Part shown: in pieces, positions 10,673-22,832 of the stretch | Position numbering within the stretch: the stretch's first letter is position 1 | Layout: each line of letters starts with the position of its first letter | NCBI GenBank assembly: GCA_012861695.1 | Contig: JAAOOA010000012.1 | Span: 1,774,501-1,838,500 of the forward strand | Origin: Trematomus loennbergii | Lineage: Eukaryota; Chordata; Actinopteri; Perciformes; Nototheniidae | Reading direction: 5' to 3' | DNA: 64,000 bases | Translations under genes and position numbers: made by a program | The notes under the pieces: generated by a model | Told to the model about the DNA's origin: nothing | What the model saw: the letters and a program-made list of their open reading frames with translations, nothing else | The model's database searches: none

Positions 10673-13240
10673 TCTGTTGAACTCTTACTCCCTCCTTTCA
10701 CAGAAACCGTTCCCATACCACATTCAGTTGTTAAGGCACTTGTTATACAAAGCATAAAAAACATACAATTTAAAAATCGCATCACTAATAACAGTATAAA
10801 ACATAAAACTTGGTGTAGGAATGGTATAAAGTAAATAAAAAGTAAACTATCTTGGAATAGTGTAAAGTAAATTGAAATGGATTCACTCCATTTTAGTATT
10901 GCAGCTGGTTCACTTTTTCACATGATTTCATCATTTAAAATATCAGCTTAGCTGGACATTCATTAAACAATCTCATCTCTGAACATCCCTATCATTTAAC
11001 ATATTCAAACAAACTCATCATTTTCATCTATATCTGTATATGGGTTGGGTCGTCTTGTTCTGCTAGCAATTGAAACTGTTCCCTTATGAGAAATGTACCC
11101 TCCCCCTTTCATACTTTTTAAAGTATGAAAGTAATATGTTCTCTAGAAAAGGCCGTGGTGATCAATCGGTAAGTTAGGGTGCGGGTACATGGAATGCAAC
11201 TCCAACATCTAGCACTCCCCTGGGCACCCCTATGCTATCCTTGTACACTGTGGAGCCTAAACTCCCTCCTTTGACTGGTCTCTTAGCCCTACTGGTTTTT
11301 TGGGTGTTTCGCCATGTTGATTAACTGCCCCACTGTCATTGGTACTGCATATATAAAACATCACTGGCTGTACAAGTGCACAGGTCCCAGTCTAATCCTG
11401 TAGCAAGACTGCATACAAGGTTTTAGTTCCATGATACCATCAAACATCTACTCTGGGATACGGCATTTCAGACAGTCATTTCTGGGAGAAGATTTTGGTC
11501 AGTTACAACAATTGGAGAATTTCATCACTTATGGTTCCTACTTCATTACCTTGGTGTCTGTTCTAATGCAGTGATAAAGTTCCTTAAATGGTGTGAAAAC
11601 CGGTGGAATATCAATAACTCATTATACTAATTTATCTTCAATTCTAGTCTACTTAAAGAACTATGCTAACCCCTTTAACAGTGTGTGGAACCTTGGGTGT
11701 CCGAGCATGTAACAGTTACTCCCTCCTTTAGCAAGGATTTTAAAAACAGAAGTTATTTCATCAATGGTTTGTAGTTCAATTTAGGAATTTTCACTTATGG
11801 CGGATATGTTTCTACTTTAAATAACATCTCTAAATTTCAGGTCATCCCTGATTAAATGGATGACCATCAGGAGGTGGTGGCGCTTGTCTTTTAAACTCAT
11901 AATTTGGTGCCGTGCGCTCCCTGTGAAGCTACAAGTAAGATTTAAAACAACTGCTGGGTGGGTTGAGTGACCCCTTCTCTCTAAACGATATGGGTTGTCA
12001 AAAATATGCATCATTGCAATGAGTGATCCAAGGCCCCGCATGTATTACTCCCAATTATATTGCTTTTTCCAAAATTAAATTTGCAATCGCTCTTTGCCCA
12101 GTGTCCTTTAAAACTCTACATCTTGGACAAACAAATGTTATTTCCACCTCAACAGTTCTCCTATGGTAATAACTATGCTACAATGGCGAAAACAATACTT
12201 TAGATTGGGATACTATATTTGGCTTGGTATTAGCTCTCCCTTTAACATTTCCAACTAACACAGATTTGTCTGTCTTATAGAGTGGTCACTAAAACTATCC
12301 CTTTAGCTGTAGATCAATATTGTAACACATTAGATCTCTACCAAATTCACCCATGAATAAAATCTCTTAGGGAATAATTCGTTTCCATGATGGAAAGATT
12401 GAAAAAATGTTCTACTCTGTACTCCTAAGTCCCAAAACACTCACTGCTTAAGTGTAGTGTGGTGAATATTTCCATCATGTCTACCCCTTTATCTCACAGT
12501 ACCCTCAGTGTGTTTTAGGATTATTTCCTCATTTTACTTTAACAGTTTCCTCTTTATTACTATTTTAATTTACCAATTTATTAATTCATGGCTAATAAAT
12601 CTTTTTGTCTTTACGTATTTATCAAGTCAATTCAAGTTTGTTTGTGAATAAGTGTGTTTATGTATAAACTCACTCACTCCCGTTTTCCTTTTCTCCTCCT
12701 CTTGTTGTCTCAAGCCACGACCCCCTCACATTCTGTTAGACCATGCCAACTCCTCTGGTTCTGTCTTCTCAGGTCCGTCTTCTCCTCAGTCCATCAGCTC
12801 TTGAATCCTTCCGCTGGTACTCTTTTCAGTGGCCCAACTGCTTTGCATTTCATCTCCTTCTTTACAGTCTCTTCGCTGTTGTATGGAGGACGTATTCTGC
12901 TCTCATGTCCCACACTCTGCTCTTGTGCCAAATCTCGTGGCTCAGCTTGGAACTTCATGTCCTGTGGCGACTGATGAGAGTATGCCTCTATGTCAGCATG
13001 CTGTTCTGGTTCTGGATGCCTCAGGTGGAGAAGGTTCTGGATGGAGTCTTGTCGTTGTTGGTTCAGCTCTGGTTCTCTGTCTGTTCGATGGAGAAGGAGG
13101 AGGAGTCTCCTATAGTGAGGTCTTTTGTCTGATAGGGGTCGTAGCAGTCTGACAGGCAGAGAGAGAGAGTCCAGGTCTCGGGACGCATTACCTATAGAAA
13201 TTCTAACACACTGAGGTAAAGTAAATCCAACCTTCTCCAC
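10673..13240 (-). other. Left part of retroviral relic, unassigned
   Basis: This stretch follows the envelope leader in minus-strand order, so it should hold the remaining envelope region and 3' end of the provirus. I see only short broken frames. A minus-strand frame at 12041-11817 has an Asn-Leu-Thr glycosylation motif. A 148-residue frame at 13240-12794 is Arg/Glu/Gln-rich and resembles nothing I recognise. Three copies of a 12-base polypurine word (minus strand AAAGGAGGGAGT) lie at 10687, 11261 and 11718. No 3' LTR could be delimited. Confidence 0.4.
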
Positions 13241-13765
13241 TCTATCTTCTAATCATACTATCTGTTTTAAATGTTAAATGCCATCTAAACACAATTAATG
13301 TCTACTAATAAATGTACTATATCTCTAAACATTGTTTTTTCTCCCACTGTAACACATCTACTCCAAATAACTCTTTCAGGAAACCATTTTCTTCTATAAA
13401 TTGAAATACTTACATGTTTCAAGCACCACATGTTTCACACACTATAAAAGGACGTCCCCATATATTCTCCAATATTTTAAATCTCACTATTACTTAGCAA
13501 TAGTAACTTTTGTGACTGGATACATCTGTGCACAGTCGCCACAATCTGTTGGGGAATTTTGTTCATAGAGTTTGTACATACAGTTGTCCTCGTGGGTTAG
13601 TACCCTGTTTCTACTGTAATAACTTTTCAATAATTGTGCTCAGGTCACCAGTCGGTTGTCCATAGTCTTAACGGGGGTGTTTCTGGTACAGACTAAAACA
13701 TGGATCCAGTGTATTTGGAGATTCCCCTAAATTGTAAATTCCCATCACTTACATATTCCGATCAC

Positions 13766-14203
13766 TTAAACCCATCTCATCATTTGGTACAAGAACTGCA
13801 TATAGGGGGGGTGAATCATCTTGATTGTAACCTCCTCTTTGGGAACGAGTATTTCTAACTCCTCCTCTTGTTGCTCAACTGATCTTTTGGCTCTGGGGAT
13901 AAGTGAAAGTCTCTGAAACACAGCTGGTGTTTTGTTAGTGATGTGGGCATTTTCTACGAGTGAACTAATGGATCCATGTCTTTCATGATATTGTACTCCC
14001 CATCCAACCAGAAAGGTGCCAAGTGTAATGAGCACAATCAACAATGCTATTCTGACTCTTATCCTTAGGGGACCCCACAATTGCTTTGGCTTTGTTCTTG
14101 ACATTTTATCCATGGTTGTGTCAGTTATAAAATGTAAATGAGTACAAAAATAACGTATACGAAAAAGAAACAAAATGTTGGACTCTTTCAGGTGAAAAAA
14201 CAA
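13766..14203 (-). pseudogene. Retroviral envelope leader/N-terminal fragment
   Basis: A 145-codon minus-strand frame contains, after an internal Met at about residue 31, a basic stretch, one strong hydrophobic membrane segment (about residues 50-68) and then a 'RAKRS' furin-like site near residue 105. It stops at 13766. A cytosolic N-terminus, signal anchor and furin site before the surface subunit is the layout of long env leaders in foamy-type viruses. More envelope-like, Cys-containing sequence appears in another frame just downstream (about 13520-13650), so the gene is broken. It is described as a relic only. Confidence 0.5.
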
Positions 14204-14389
14204 AATAGGTTTTCACTTTAGTGTACAATCTATAAAAATCTAAAGACAATTCGTCTTTGAGCTGTTGCTATCTTAATCGTATTTCTATTTATTGTTTTGT
14301 TCCAGCTCTGCCAAATCAGTCCTAGCTTCCAATAACTTTTCTGGAAGTTGCCAGTGAAGGGTGACAATGTGTGAGGTGGTGTCAATTTG

Positions 14390-14590
14390 CTCCTTTTTCT
14401 TTACCTTTAAACCGGAGCGCGTGTGAAGTTCTTACAACTTGTCACGGTTCCGACCACCGGGGATCAGCCCACTGTGTTTTGGGAACTTTCACCCTCACCC
14501 AATCACCTGGCCGAACAGGAGTCTCTTCTGATGTCTCGTCTGGTATCTGTGCAGTCTTTCCTAGCCTGTGTAGACAAAAACTTGGATAAT
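14390..14590 (-). pseudogene. Retroviral integrase C-terminal fragment
   Basis: On the minus strand a short stretch reads 'PGDWVRVKVP', followed closely by 'PRWSEP'. This pattern is typical of the SH3-like C-terminal domain of retroviral integrases, which contacts DNA. It lies immediately before the envelope leader, where the end of pol is expected. The catalytic core and zinc-binding domain are absent upstream, so this is a leftover of a deleted pol gene. Identification rests on a short motif and position. Confidence 0.5.
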
Positions 14591-14599
14591 ATTACTCAG

Positions 14600-15990
14600 A
14601 GCTCTGACATATTCATCCACTTCTATTTGTCTAATATCTAAAACTGGACCACTCCCTCCTTGGAGGAGGCCCAAGCTTTGGTATACCTTTTGTTGTTATG
14701 CGAGCTATTGTTGACAACATGTTATTATTATTAACTACAACGTTACCGAAATCCATTATCTGACTAATCATGACCTTCCCTCCTTTGAGCATAAAATGCT
14801 CAATTAATATCGCAATGATTACTCTATTATGAATAGGACATGGAAAAACCCATAACGTCGTAGCAAACACATAAATCCTCTGTGTACCCACAAGGCGTAC
14901 AAAGATGTTGTGTGATGTATCGTCTTCCAATGGTATAAATGCACATTGACTAAAAATCTGTCATTAGTACAAAAATATAGTTTACTTCTTGTTAGTTCAA
15001 TAATGGCTTTTGTCATGGTACTATGTATCAGTGTTACTGCGAAAAAACCACACTGCTGTTGCTAATACGTCTTAATAGCTCTAGTATTAGAGATTGGCTG
15101 ACACTGTTAAACAAACAAATCATGACAAAATAATAATTCTTTAAACTAGAGGGAAATACGAACTACTCTCACAGAGGGTTGCACGCAGAAGAACATGAAG
15201 GGCTGATGTCCCTCACTTAAAAATAGATATTGCCTTATGCACTACTTTATAAATCAGCAAATTCACTTGAACATAAATAAATGAAGACTGATTCTTGAAA
15301 CTGTTGTAAAAACAACCATCCAAGCTCAGTGTTATGTTATTTAGTTGGCAGCTCATGCCTTAAATCAGAAACTTCAGACCTATTATAAAAATGTGTTTAT
15401 GAGAGAATGTAATCTGACTCCATATATACCTCAACTTAATAAATGAAGTTCCCCTTTGAACACAGCCCCGGTCTTCTGACGGGGTCTATCTATGTACTGG
15501 CTGGTAAATGTTGTGCCAGTTTCTGTCACTCTGTCACTGTTCTCCCGCTAACAGTCACTCTCTAGTTCTGCTGGGTTCTTGTTGACTTCTTCACTGGTTT
15601 GAGACAAGCGATCTTATTGAAACACCTCCCTTTGTAGCCAGACTTCACCACAGCAGAATCGAGTTTCTGTTTTCAGGTCTCAGCAGCTGCACATCAGGTG
15701 TAGCCTGAACTGCCCCTTGAACTGCAGTCGATTTAAACAGGAGGACTTGGTAAGGACCCTCCTTTGGACGAGGACTAGGCTTTCATCTTCATATTTTGGG
15801 CGTAAACCCATTGTCTTGACCTCTCTAGCTGTGTGGGCACAATAGTTTTCTGTGTGGGGGAACAACATCACTCGTAATCTCTTTCCTTCTCATAATTACA
15901 AAAATAGTCTGCTAAATGTTCTACTATGTTTTAATCTTCTTATACTGATCTGTGGATGATTTATATTTAAATGCAATATGCTACTCACTA
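14600..15990 (-). other. Interior of retroviral relic, pol mostly missing
   Basis: This lies between gag and the integrase fragment and should have held protease, RT and RNase H. I see no DTG/DSG protease motif, no YxDD and no long frame. A 63-codon minus-strand frame at 15871-15680 is unidentified. Sequence at 15460-15800 is less AT-rich than its surroundings and may be a scrambled pol remnant. Confidence 0.4.
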
Positions 15991-15993
15991 TTG

Positions 15994-17719
15994 TTAAATA
16001 ACATTCAACACATTCATGTTTGGAAATACTATTCCTCTTTGCCATCCCTGAGACCCCCTGCCTCTGTTATAGTCATGGAAACCTCCCCTGGGGTAACTGT
16101 GTGGAGGGCCGTTGTTTGGTGCAATGTTCTGCGGACACTCTCTGGACCAATGTGTCAGCTGACCACATTTGAAGCATCCTTCACTTTGGGAACCTCTTGC
16201 TGTTGATTGAAAACGTCCTCCTCTGCCCCTTCGTTGTATGGGAGGGTATACCTGTGCTTGCGGCTGTACTTGGGTAGGCAGATATGCAGGTGTTTGCTGT
16301 TGAAGATACTGTGGTGCTTGTGGCTGTACTTGGGTAGGAAGATACACAGGTGCTTGCTGTTGCTGGAGTTGTGTGGGACATGCATTGGACCAATGTGACG
16401 TCTGACCACATGTGTAGCAGCCACCATTCTGGAAACGTCTTCCTCTGAAACTTCCTCCTCCGCTTTGTTGGTTCTGCATTTGATTCTCTGGTTCTTCCTG
16501 AGTTTGAACTGTTGAGGTGTTCGCCCTGCCTTCTCTGCTATTGGCTATCTGCTTTGTCTTTTCTTGTTTTTATTACTTCCCTCAATGTCTTTCTCAGCTA
16601 CTGCATCTTCAAAAGTCTTAGTTTTAGTGCTTTCATCACTTCGTCATTTTCCCTCTGTGTTGCCTGGTATGTCATGTCTGGTGAATGAGATGTTGTCTCC
16701 ATTCTTCAATGGGTTTAATGTCTAATCCCACCTTGTCTTCCAGGCATGCCTGCACAGATTGGGGAAGGGCTTTAATGACCGCATTCTTCCACAACATCAC
16801 GACAGCCGGAGAAGCGTCATGTCGTTCTCCAGTGCTGTCCTCCCACACTCCTTCACATCTTTCAAGAAGGCATGCATGTCTTCCTCCGTTCCTTTTTTCA
16901 GGCTGGTGAGGGCATGTAAACTGTATGCTGTCGGGTAGATGTGACGAATAGCAGCCCAATAGCTCGACCTGATTTTGTTGAATGAAATGTCATCTGGAGA
17001 GTTGGCGCATTTGGCCTCGAAATCTACTGCTCTTGCCTTTAGTCTTCCTTCTATCCGTCCTAGCAGTGCCCTCATGTCTCCCAAGCACAGGTCGTCTTGG
17101 ACAGTGTACTTCTCCAGATCATTCACCACTTCTGACCTCCTTTGGTGAGTGGAGGTAGCTTGGACACTAATGTTTCCATGTCCCTGTGAGTCCATGGTTG
17201 GTATTGAAATCCTCCTTCTCCAGCTGCTATCACCGGTAACATGTGGATTGTGCAGTTCTTGAGTCTTCCAGCTATAGCTACTGTTGTAGCGTCTTGAGAT
17301 CCGTCTTCCTCTCTTCTTTTGAGTTCCTCCTTCAGCTGGTTAACTTCACCAGATAGCATCCTGACTTCATACTCCAAGTCTTTGACACGTGTAGCTGTGG
17401 GGAGTCCATCCAACTCCAATACTTCTCCTATAGGGGCTTGGTGAAAAGGGTTGTTCTCTGATATGTTGGAAAAAGACACTTCGGTTAGACTTGGATTCTG
17501 CTCTTGAGTTTGGATAACTGGAGCCTCTTCTGTTATTCCTGCTGTGTCTTCCTTCACTGGCAGATCTGCCGCTTCTAACACATGTATGCTGTTTGTCAAT
17601 CCCTGGCTGGCATATTTCAGATGGAGCAGCAGACTTGTAACTGTCGTTTTTCTTTTTTCAGCTTTGTTCATAGCGCTTTTTTCAGTCCATACCAAAAGGG
17701 GTGTCTGGTGTGGATCCAT
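15994..17719 (-). pseudogene. Retroviral gag, frameshifted
   Basis: Three to four overlapping minus-strand frames carry one gag. The first (17719-17123) has a coiled-coil-like stretch ('VRMLSGEVNQLKEELKRREE') and the capsid opening 'YQPWTHRDMETLVSKLPP'. The second (17195-16797) and third (16959-16672) carry the rest of the capsid, with 'WAAIRHIYP' and 'VIKALPQSVQACLED' visible. The last (16479-15994) is the nucleocapsid, with two CCHC zinc knuckles, CYTCGQTSHWSNAC and CFKCGQLTHWSREC, separated by a Gln/Pro-rich linker with an internal duplication. Shifts fall near 17125 and 16810. Gag would form the particle and package RNA; this copy cannot be translated whole. Confidence 0.85.
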
Positions 17720-20700
17720 GCTTCTTGCTGGTGTAAGTATCTCTCATTCTCATAAGCAACTACAGCTTTTCTATGGGCTTTTGTTGGGCCAGGTTGACTT
17801 CAATATCTGGGATTTTTTTTTTTTTTTTTTTTAAGATTAATAAAGTAAATAAAAATATGCTTTTTTTTTTTTTTTTAAAGATTTAAAGTAAAATTTTTAT
17901 TTTTTTATTTTTTCTCAATTGTACAGTGGCTTGGCTTTGAAATATGCAAATAAATCTCGTAAAAATCTAGCTTTACTGTGTATAGTGTATTCTAAAGTGC
18001 ATAAATTATGCTAATGTCATAAACTATGTTTTTACTTCAATTGTGTGGTGTTTAGATATTCTACAGTCTAGGTTGAAAGACTATTATGTAAGGTTTCTTA
18101 TCTTAATATCAGGAACCACCTGTGATTCTATCTATGTGTGATGAAGTACGTGTTCATCTATAACACTTGAAGGTAAACTTTAGCATAATTATAATCAATT
18201 GGTGTTGTATTTATACGTTTTTCTTTTTACCCCTATTTTTTTTGCAACAATTCTGTACAACCAGCAGAGTGCGCTGTTGTAGTTTTTCAGCTTTTTCCAC
18301 CCTTGGTAGCTCTTCTAAAAACGGACTTATTTTTAACAAGAAGCTTATTTTCTTAATAACTACCTTTGATATGGGAAAGAAATTCACTTTATGATTAAAC
18401 AGTCAAACTTAAACCAGCGAATACACTTGCAATCACAATTTTTAGGATTAATGGACAAAGCATAAAACAGCCATCAGCACACACAATTTTTAGGATTAAT
18501 CAACAAAGCATATCCCGGCCAAACCACATTGCACAGTATAAGCATAAGCAGGTAAAACTCCTTTGCAAGGACTAATATTTCAAAAATCAGATTTGAGCTT
18601 TTTAGAAAATACAATAATCTTTTTCTTCAAAAACCAAACTCCAACGGTATAGATAACCTGATTCAGCAAAATGGAATATCTAATTCCAACTTTGACTCAA
18701 GAAGAATGATTTTTTCTACACACTATGGAGGTCATGAATATTGAATTAGCCTCATGTGAGTGAAACTGAATGGATTTCAAAAAGACAACAACTGGTCTTC
18801 TGAATTTGCATTTCACAGAATGGCGACTGCCATGTAATTGTTTGTCAACATGAGGTCAAAACAAGATGGCAACTGATTTCAAATGCTGACCTGGAGAACA
18901 AAGAGTTTTTTTCAAGAAGAATGGCTGTCTCTGATGCGTTTAAATCCTGAGGTGTTGATCTCAACAAGGAGACCTCATTCCAGGCTAAACTTCAGAGCAG
19001 TATAACAGCATGACGCTCTCAATATGCTATACAATTTAAACAAGTTAATACAAAATAGTTAGAGACCATCACAACTATTTAGCCTATGGTCGTCTGGGCA
19101 ACTCTCACGCTATTGTGTGACCAAATGGGAAGCCAGTCAAACACTATTAGAAGAATATCGTCTATCTAACGCACAAATTCCGCTTTCTTTCCGTAATGCA
19201 CACGCAATGATTAAAGAGTATACTTCAGACTTCCACAGACTCTTATCACCAATTAAACAAGAGACCATCTCACTTATTTGGGACAATGAAACAAGACGAT
19301 TCCATCTGATCTTGAGACTAAAAACGAGACGATGCCATCAACTCTCTTTAACAAGAAGAGTCCATCTTTCACTTGCTAATAAAAACGAGAAAATATACCA
19401 TCTATTTCTCTCTCAAGAAGATACCATCTGTCTTGAGAATATACAAAACGACAAGAGTCCATCTATAAGTCGTCAAACACAATATAATATATAAATATCG
19501 GCTTAAAAGCACATTAATATATATCCGGCTTGGAAAATGCACACATTATAATCATGCAGTTAATTAATGAACAAAGTAAAAGAATAGAGACTTACCCTTG
19601 CTTGGTGTAAAACAACGCCACGTGGTTTGGTTTAAATAGATATTTAACATTAAATGCACAGTTATTCTCCGGATCCGCTGGCCGCCATCAAACACACAAA
19701 CTTAAAGTTTCCTGCATAAGCTAGTGAAGATTTGATTTAACCAGTTCTTCTTACCACTGTGTGTGAGCTCTTGTTGTGTGACGGAGGGCCGCGGATCCGT
19801 GGAACAGCTGGCTTGGTTAGTTCTCCCGGGTTCACGAGGTCCTGCGCGTGGTTGCCAACTATTGAAGTATTCGATGTTCTCGCGCCCAGGAGAGGAGCTT
19901 AGAATGAAGAGACTAATGGAGTCTCCGAAAAGGTTCAAATTGGTTGTTTAATTAAGTAACGTGGTTAAAGAACAAGCATGGGTAATGGAGAGACAAAGCC
20001 GGTGTTGTCTTCAGGGTGGGCTGCAGCGAAGAAAAGAGAGCGAGCTGTCTTCCGTCCTGTCTTTTTATTCACGTCTCGTTGTCTCCCGCTGTGCAGATAG
20101 TGGGACCGCCCTTCTCATCTGTGGGTTCGATATCGCGAGAGAACAGATGATTTCGACATTGGTATTTTCTGCCTACTTCCTTAAGCATTTTCTCCTGCTT
20201 ATCTCTGTCATGACTTTCTATTTAATACCTTATAAACAGCTGTAATCGTTAGTTTAGAAGTCCTAAAAACGCCTCTATGGCACGGTTCTCATTTACGGTA
20301 GCTCCCTCTGACGTCATAGCTACTCACGTAATGTGTAAACACTCCATGATCAACTGTTCATTTAATATTCAGCAGTAATAATATCTTAACGTCTATCGAT
20401 GTAGTGTTAAAGTCCGTACGATTTGGTGGTAACACTCCAAGTCATTTTCACTTTACATTCAGAAAACGTAACATTAGTCACATGCTAACCGGATAAAGGA
20501 TTTTCAGAATAAAAGCTTGGCATTGATTTCCTGAGAACTTCCAGGTTTTTCCACAATAAAACAGCTTTAAACTGACGATATGTTTTAGACTGAATTATGC
20601 TGTTTAACATTGATTTTAATTTCTAACACAAGAGTGGATACAAACACCAGCGATACTTAGCTCATTTAAAGTAGGATTTACCTCCTCTTGGCCTCCCTCG

Positions 20701-20900
20701 TGACTCCAACAGGACTCTATTGTCTTTGTCAGTCTTTGTCAGTCTGACGCTCCAGGAAAGTGCTACCTAAAATGGACCCCTGATTGCTGAGTTGTCACAG
20801 CTGTGGGGCCACGCCCCTTTAATTAGTTAACTGCAGCTGATGGGCCTCAATAGGAAATTGAAACTCGCTTACTCCTGAGTTGTTAATGAAACTTTTTAGT
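17720..20900. other. Probable 5' flank/leader of the provirus, unresolved
   Basis: This lies upstream of gag on the minus strand and may contain the leader and 5' LTR. Visible landmarks are two T-rich runs (17812-17833 and 17861-17876), a 30-base direct duplication ('cacaatttttaggattaat' at about 18436 and 18485), a degenerate tandem block (19250-19475) and a moderately GC-rich patch at 19760-19900. No pair of long terminal repeats could be matched with the left side by eye. Open frames here lack recognisable domains. Confidence 0.4.
19250..19475. repeat. Degenerate tandem repeat with CCATCT core
   Basis: At least six units spaced by roughly 30-50 bases contain 'CCATCT' or a one-base variant, preceded by 'GA' or 'ATA' and followed by 'caagaag' or 'acgag' motifs. 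Units have diverged. The block produces a misleading open frame (19117-19494, plus) with a repetitive, low-complexity peptide. It could belong to the retroviral leader region, but this is not shown. Confidence 0.55.
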
Positions 20901-21400
20901 GGCACAATAGTTTACAATTACATTAAACCCTAAGTTATAAAGATATGAGGTTAACCCTTAATACAGTTACCCCTACTCAATAAAGCTCTTAGTATTCTAC
21001 AAATGTTTCAATCAAAGTTAACCCTGGCAGCCAGTTAGTTCAGTTTTAAGGTTTCTGTCAAAATAATTGTCCCAAATTTCTGCCTGGAAATACTGAGTGG
21101 TTTTGAGATTAAAATCACAATTTCAATATCATGCCATTGTTAAGTTTTATGCATAACAATGATTAAAGATTCTTGCAGGAAATTCTCCATGTGTTCTGTG
21201 GAAAGGTAAGGACTGGCTTGTTAGAATGGATAACACCATTGAATTGAGTGATACAAGTCTTAATAGGAAGAGTTTATGTAAGGTTTTACTCTATAAACAC
21301 CACATTATAGCCTGTTCTGCTGTCTGACCTTTTCCGACTAAAAGCATAAGGATCTCAATTGGGAAGATGTAGACCCTCTTCTATCGAGCCCCCTGCCCTC
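20901..21400. other. Intergenic, no recognised gene
   Basis: AT-rich non-coding DNA between the retroviral relic and the nested transposon cluster. No clear coding frame or repeat end is seen. Confidence 0.5.
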
Positions 21401-22116
21401 CCCCTCTGAAAGTTTCCATTGGACTCCTTTGTTTACTTCCGTGACATATATATATATATGTATATATTAAAAGTGACATCAGTATGTAACACTCACAATT
21501 GTATTGGCTAGTGCTCCAACACATTGTACGTGATATGCTAAGGGTAGGGACATCTCTAAGTGGTTGACCAATCACAACAGAGCCGGCCAGCTAACCAATC
21601 AGAGCAGACTGGGCTCTGATTTCAGACAGAGGTGAAAAGAGGTGCTCTAGCACAGGCAGTCAGTGTTGCCAACTTGGCGACTTTCTCGTTAAATTCGGCG
21701 GCTTTCCAAACCCTCCGGCTACTTATTTTTGTCAAAAGCGACTAACGACTAATCTAACGACTTGTAATGGTGTTATTAGGGACTTTTCTGGTGTTTGGAG
21801 ACTCACGTATAGTTCTGCAGTTAACGAGCCGCGGGTGCTGCCGTGAGCCCCTCTGCCCTCCCATAGTACTCACAGGAGCTCAGACTCACAGTTGCCTCCC
21901 ACAGCAGCTCAGCTGCAGTCAGAGCAGAGAGGAGACAGCCACACTCTCCCGCGTCGAGACTGCAAATTAATTGCGCATGCGCCAACCACCAAGCCGTCCT
22001 GGTTTTGAGTGGGATTTAAATGTAAAATGTAAATGTTTCTTCACTGTTACTGTCACACTATAATAAATAACTGTCTTTGCTTTGCTTTGACTCACACACA
22101 GCCTCAGTCACTTAAT

Positions 22117-22765
22117 TAGTGATGGGAATTATGGCTCTTTGAAGGGAGCCGGATCTTATGGCTCCGTTCCTTTGCGAGAGCCGTTCAAAAGAGCAGTTTT
22201 TTTTTTAAGGGGGCAGGGTTAATAGGTTTATCTGCGAAAAATACCTTTTATAATTCAATCAAATGTAGCCCTGTTTTGACTAATGATTTATATGTGTACA
22301 CATATAGCCTATCACTTAAATTATTCAATAAATCCTTTGTACTGAAGTATTCAAAAGTAAAAATTACATTTTTAATATACATGATTTGCTGTGGCCAATT
22401 GTTTTCATTGCATTTACAGACCCTTGTAACTCTCTGATTGTAGAACCACGCAAAACAAAAAGCAGATGGCAACACCTATACAAACTGACAACAAATCTTT
22501 GCTGAGCCTATAAATAATCATAAATAAATAACATAATGAAATAAATATATTGCAATGCTCAAAACAGCAGCATCCAACAGTCTCTAATCCTTGGATATGA
22601 CATGTCACTGCCTGCATGCACGGAGCACCCGTAGCGCGGAGATCATCATATCATTCTGTCTTGTATTAGGCCTACTTAACAAAAACAAAAAAATGGCTCG
22701 TTCGCGGGCGTGAGCCGGCTCCCGTCGTTCTTTGAGCCGGCTCGTTCGCGACCGACACATCACTA
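22117..22765. mobile_element. hAT-type MITE nested in the hAT element
   Basis: The ends are TAGTGATGGG and, at the right, the inverted form ACACATCACTA. Both subterminal regions carry 'gagccggct'-type motifs with 'gttcgcg'. The 8-base sequence CACTTAAT is repeated exactly on both sides (22109-22116 and 22766-22773). The length is 649 bases with no coding frame. TIRs, size and 8-bp target indicate a non-autonomous hAT element that jumped into the older hAT copy. Confidence 0.88.
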
Positions 22766-22832
22766 CACTTAATCACCTCGTCCACTGTGTGTGTGCCTCT
22801 CTGTGACAAGCTAAACATCCACGTAGGTCATC

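Larger units (their letters stand above)
13241..17719 (-). mobile_element. Endogenous retrovirus core, degenerate
   Basis: In minus-strand order the region carries gag (17719-15994), a short piece of integrase (about 14590-14390) and an envelope N-terminal leader (14203-13766). This is the retroviral order, but only about 1.8 kb separates gag from env, so most of protease, reverse transcriptase and integrase has been lost. Every coding part has frameshifts or stops. LTRs and primer-binding site were not identified, so the outer limits are unknown. The CCHC gag and the long membrane-spanning env leader together do not match one familiar genus. A snakehead-retrovirus-like or spuma-related teleost lineage is an inference. 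Confidence 0.7.

Noticed and set aside
10322..10834. 170-codon plus-strand frame
   Set aside because: Antisense to the LINE endonuclease and running into unrelated repeat; no domain.
12654..13152. Plus-strand Leu/Phe-rich frames of over 100 codons
   Set aside because: Overlapping frames in pyrimidine-rich DNA inside the proviral remnant; opposite to proviral orientation and without recognisable motifs.
19117..19494. 125-codon plus-strand frame
   Set aside because: It arises from the degenerate CCATCT tandem block; the peptide is repetitive with no domain.
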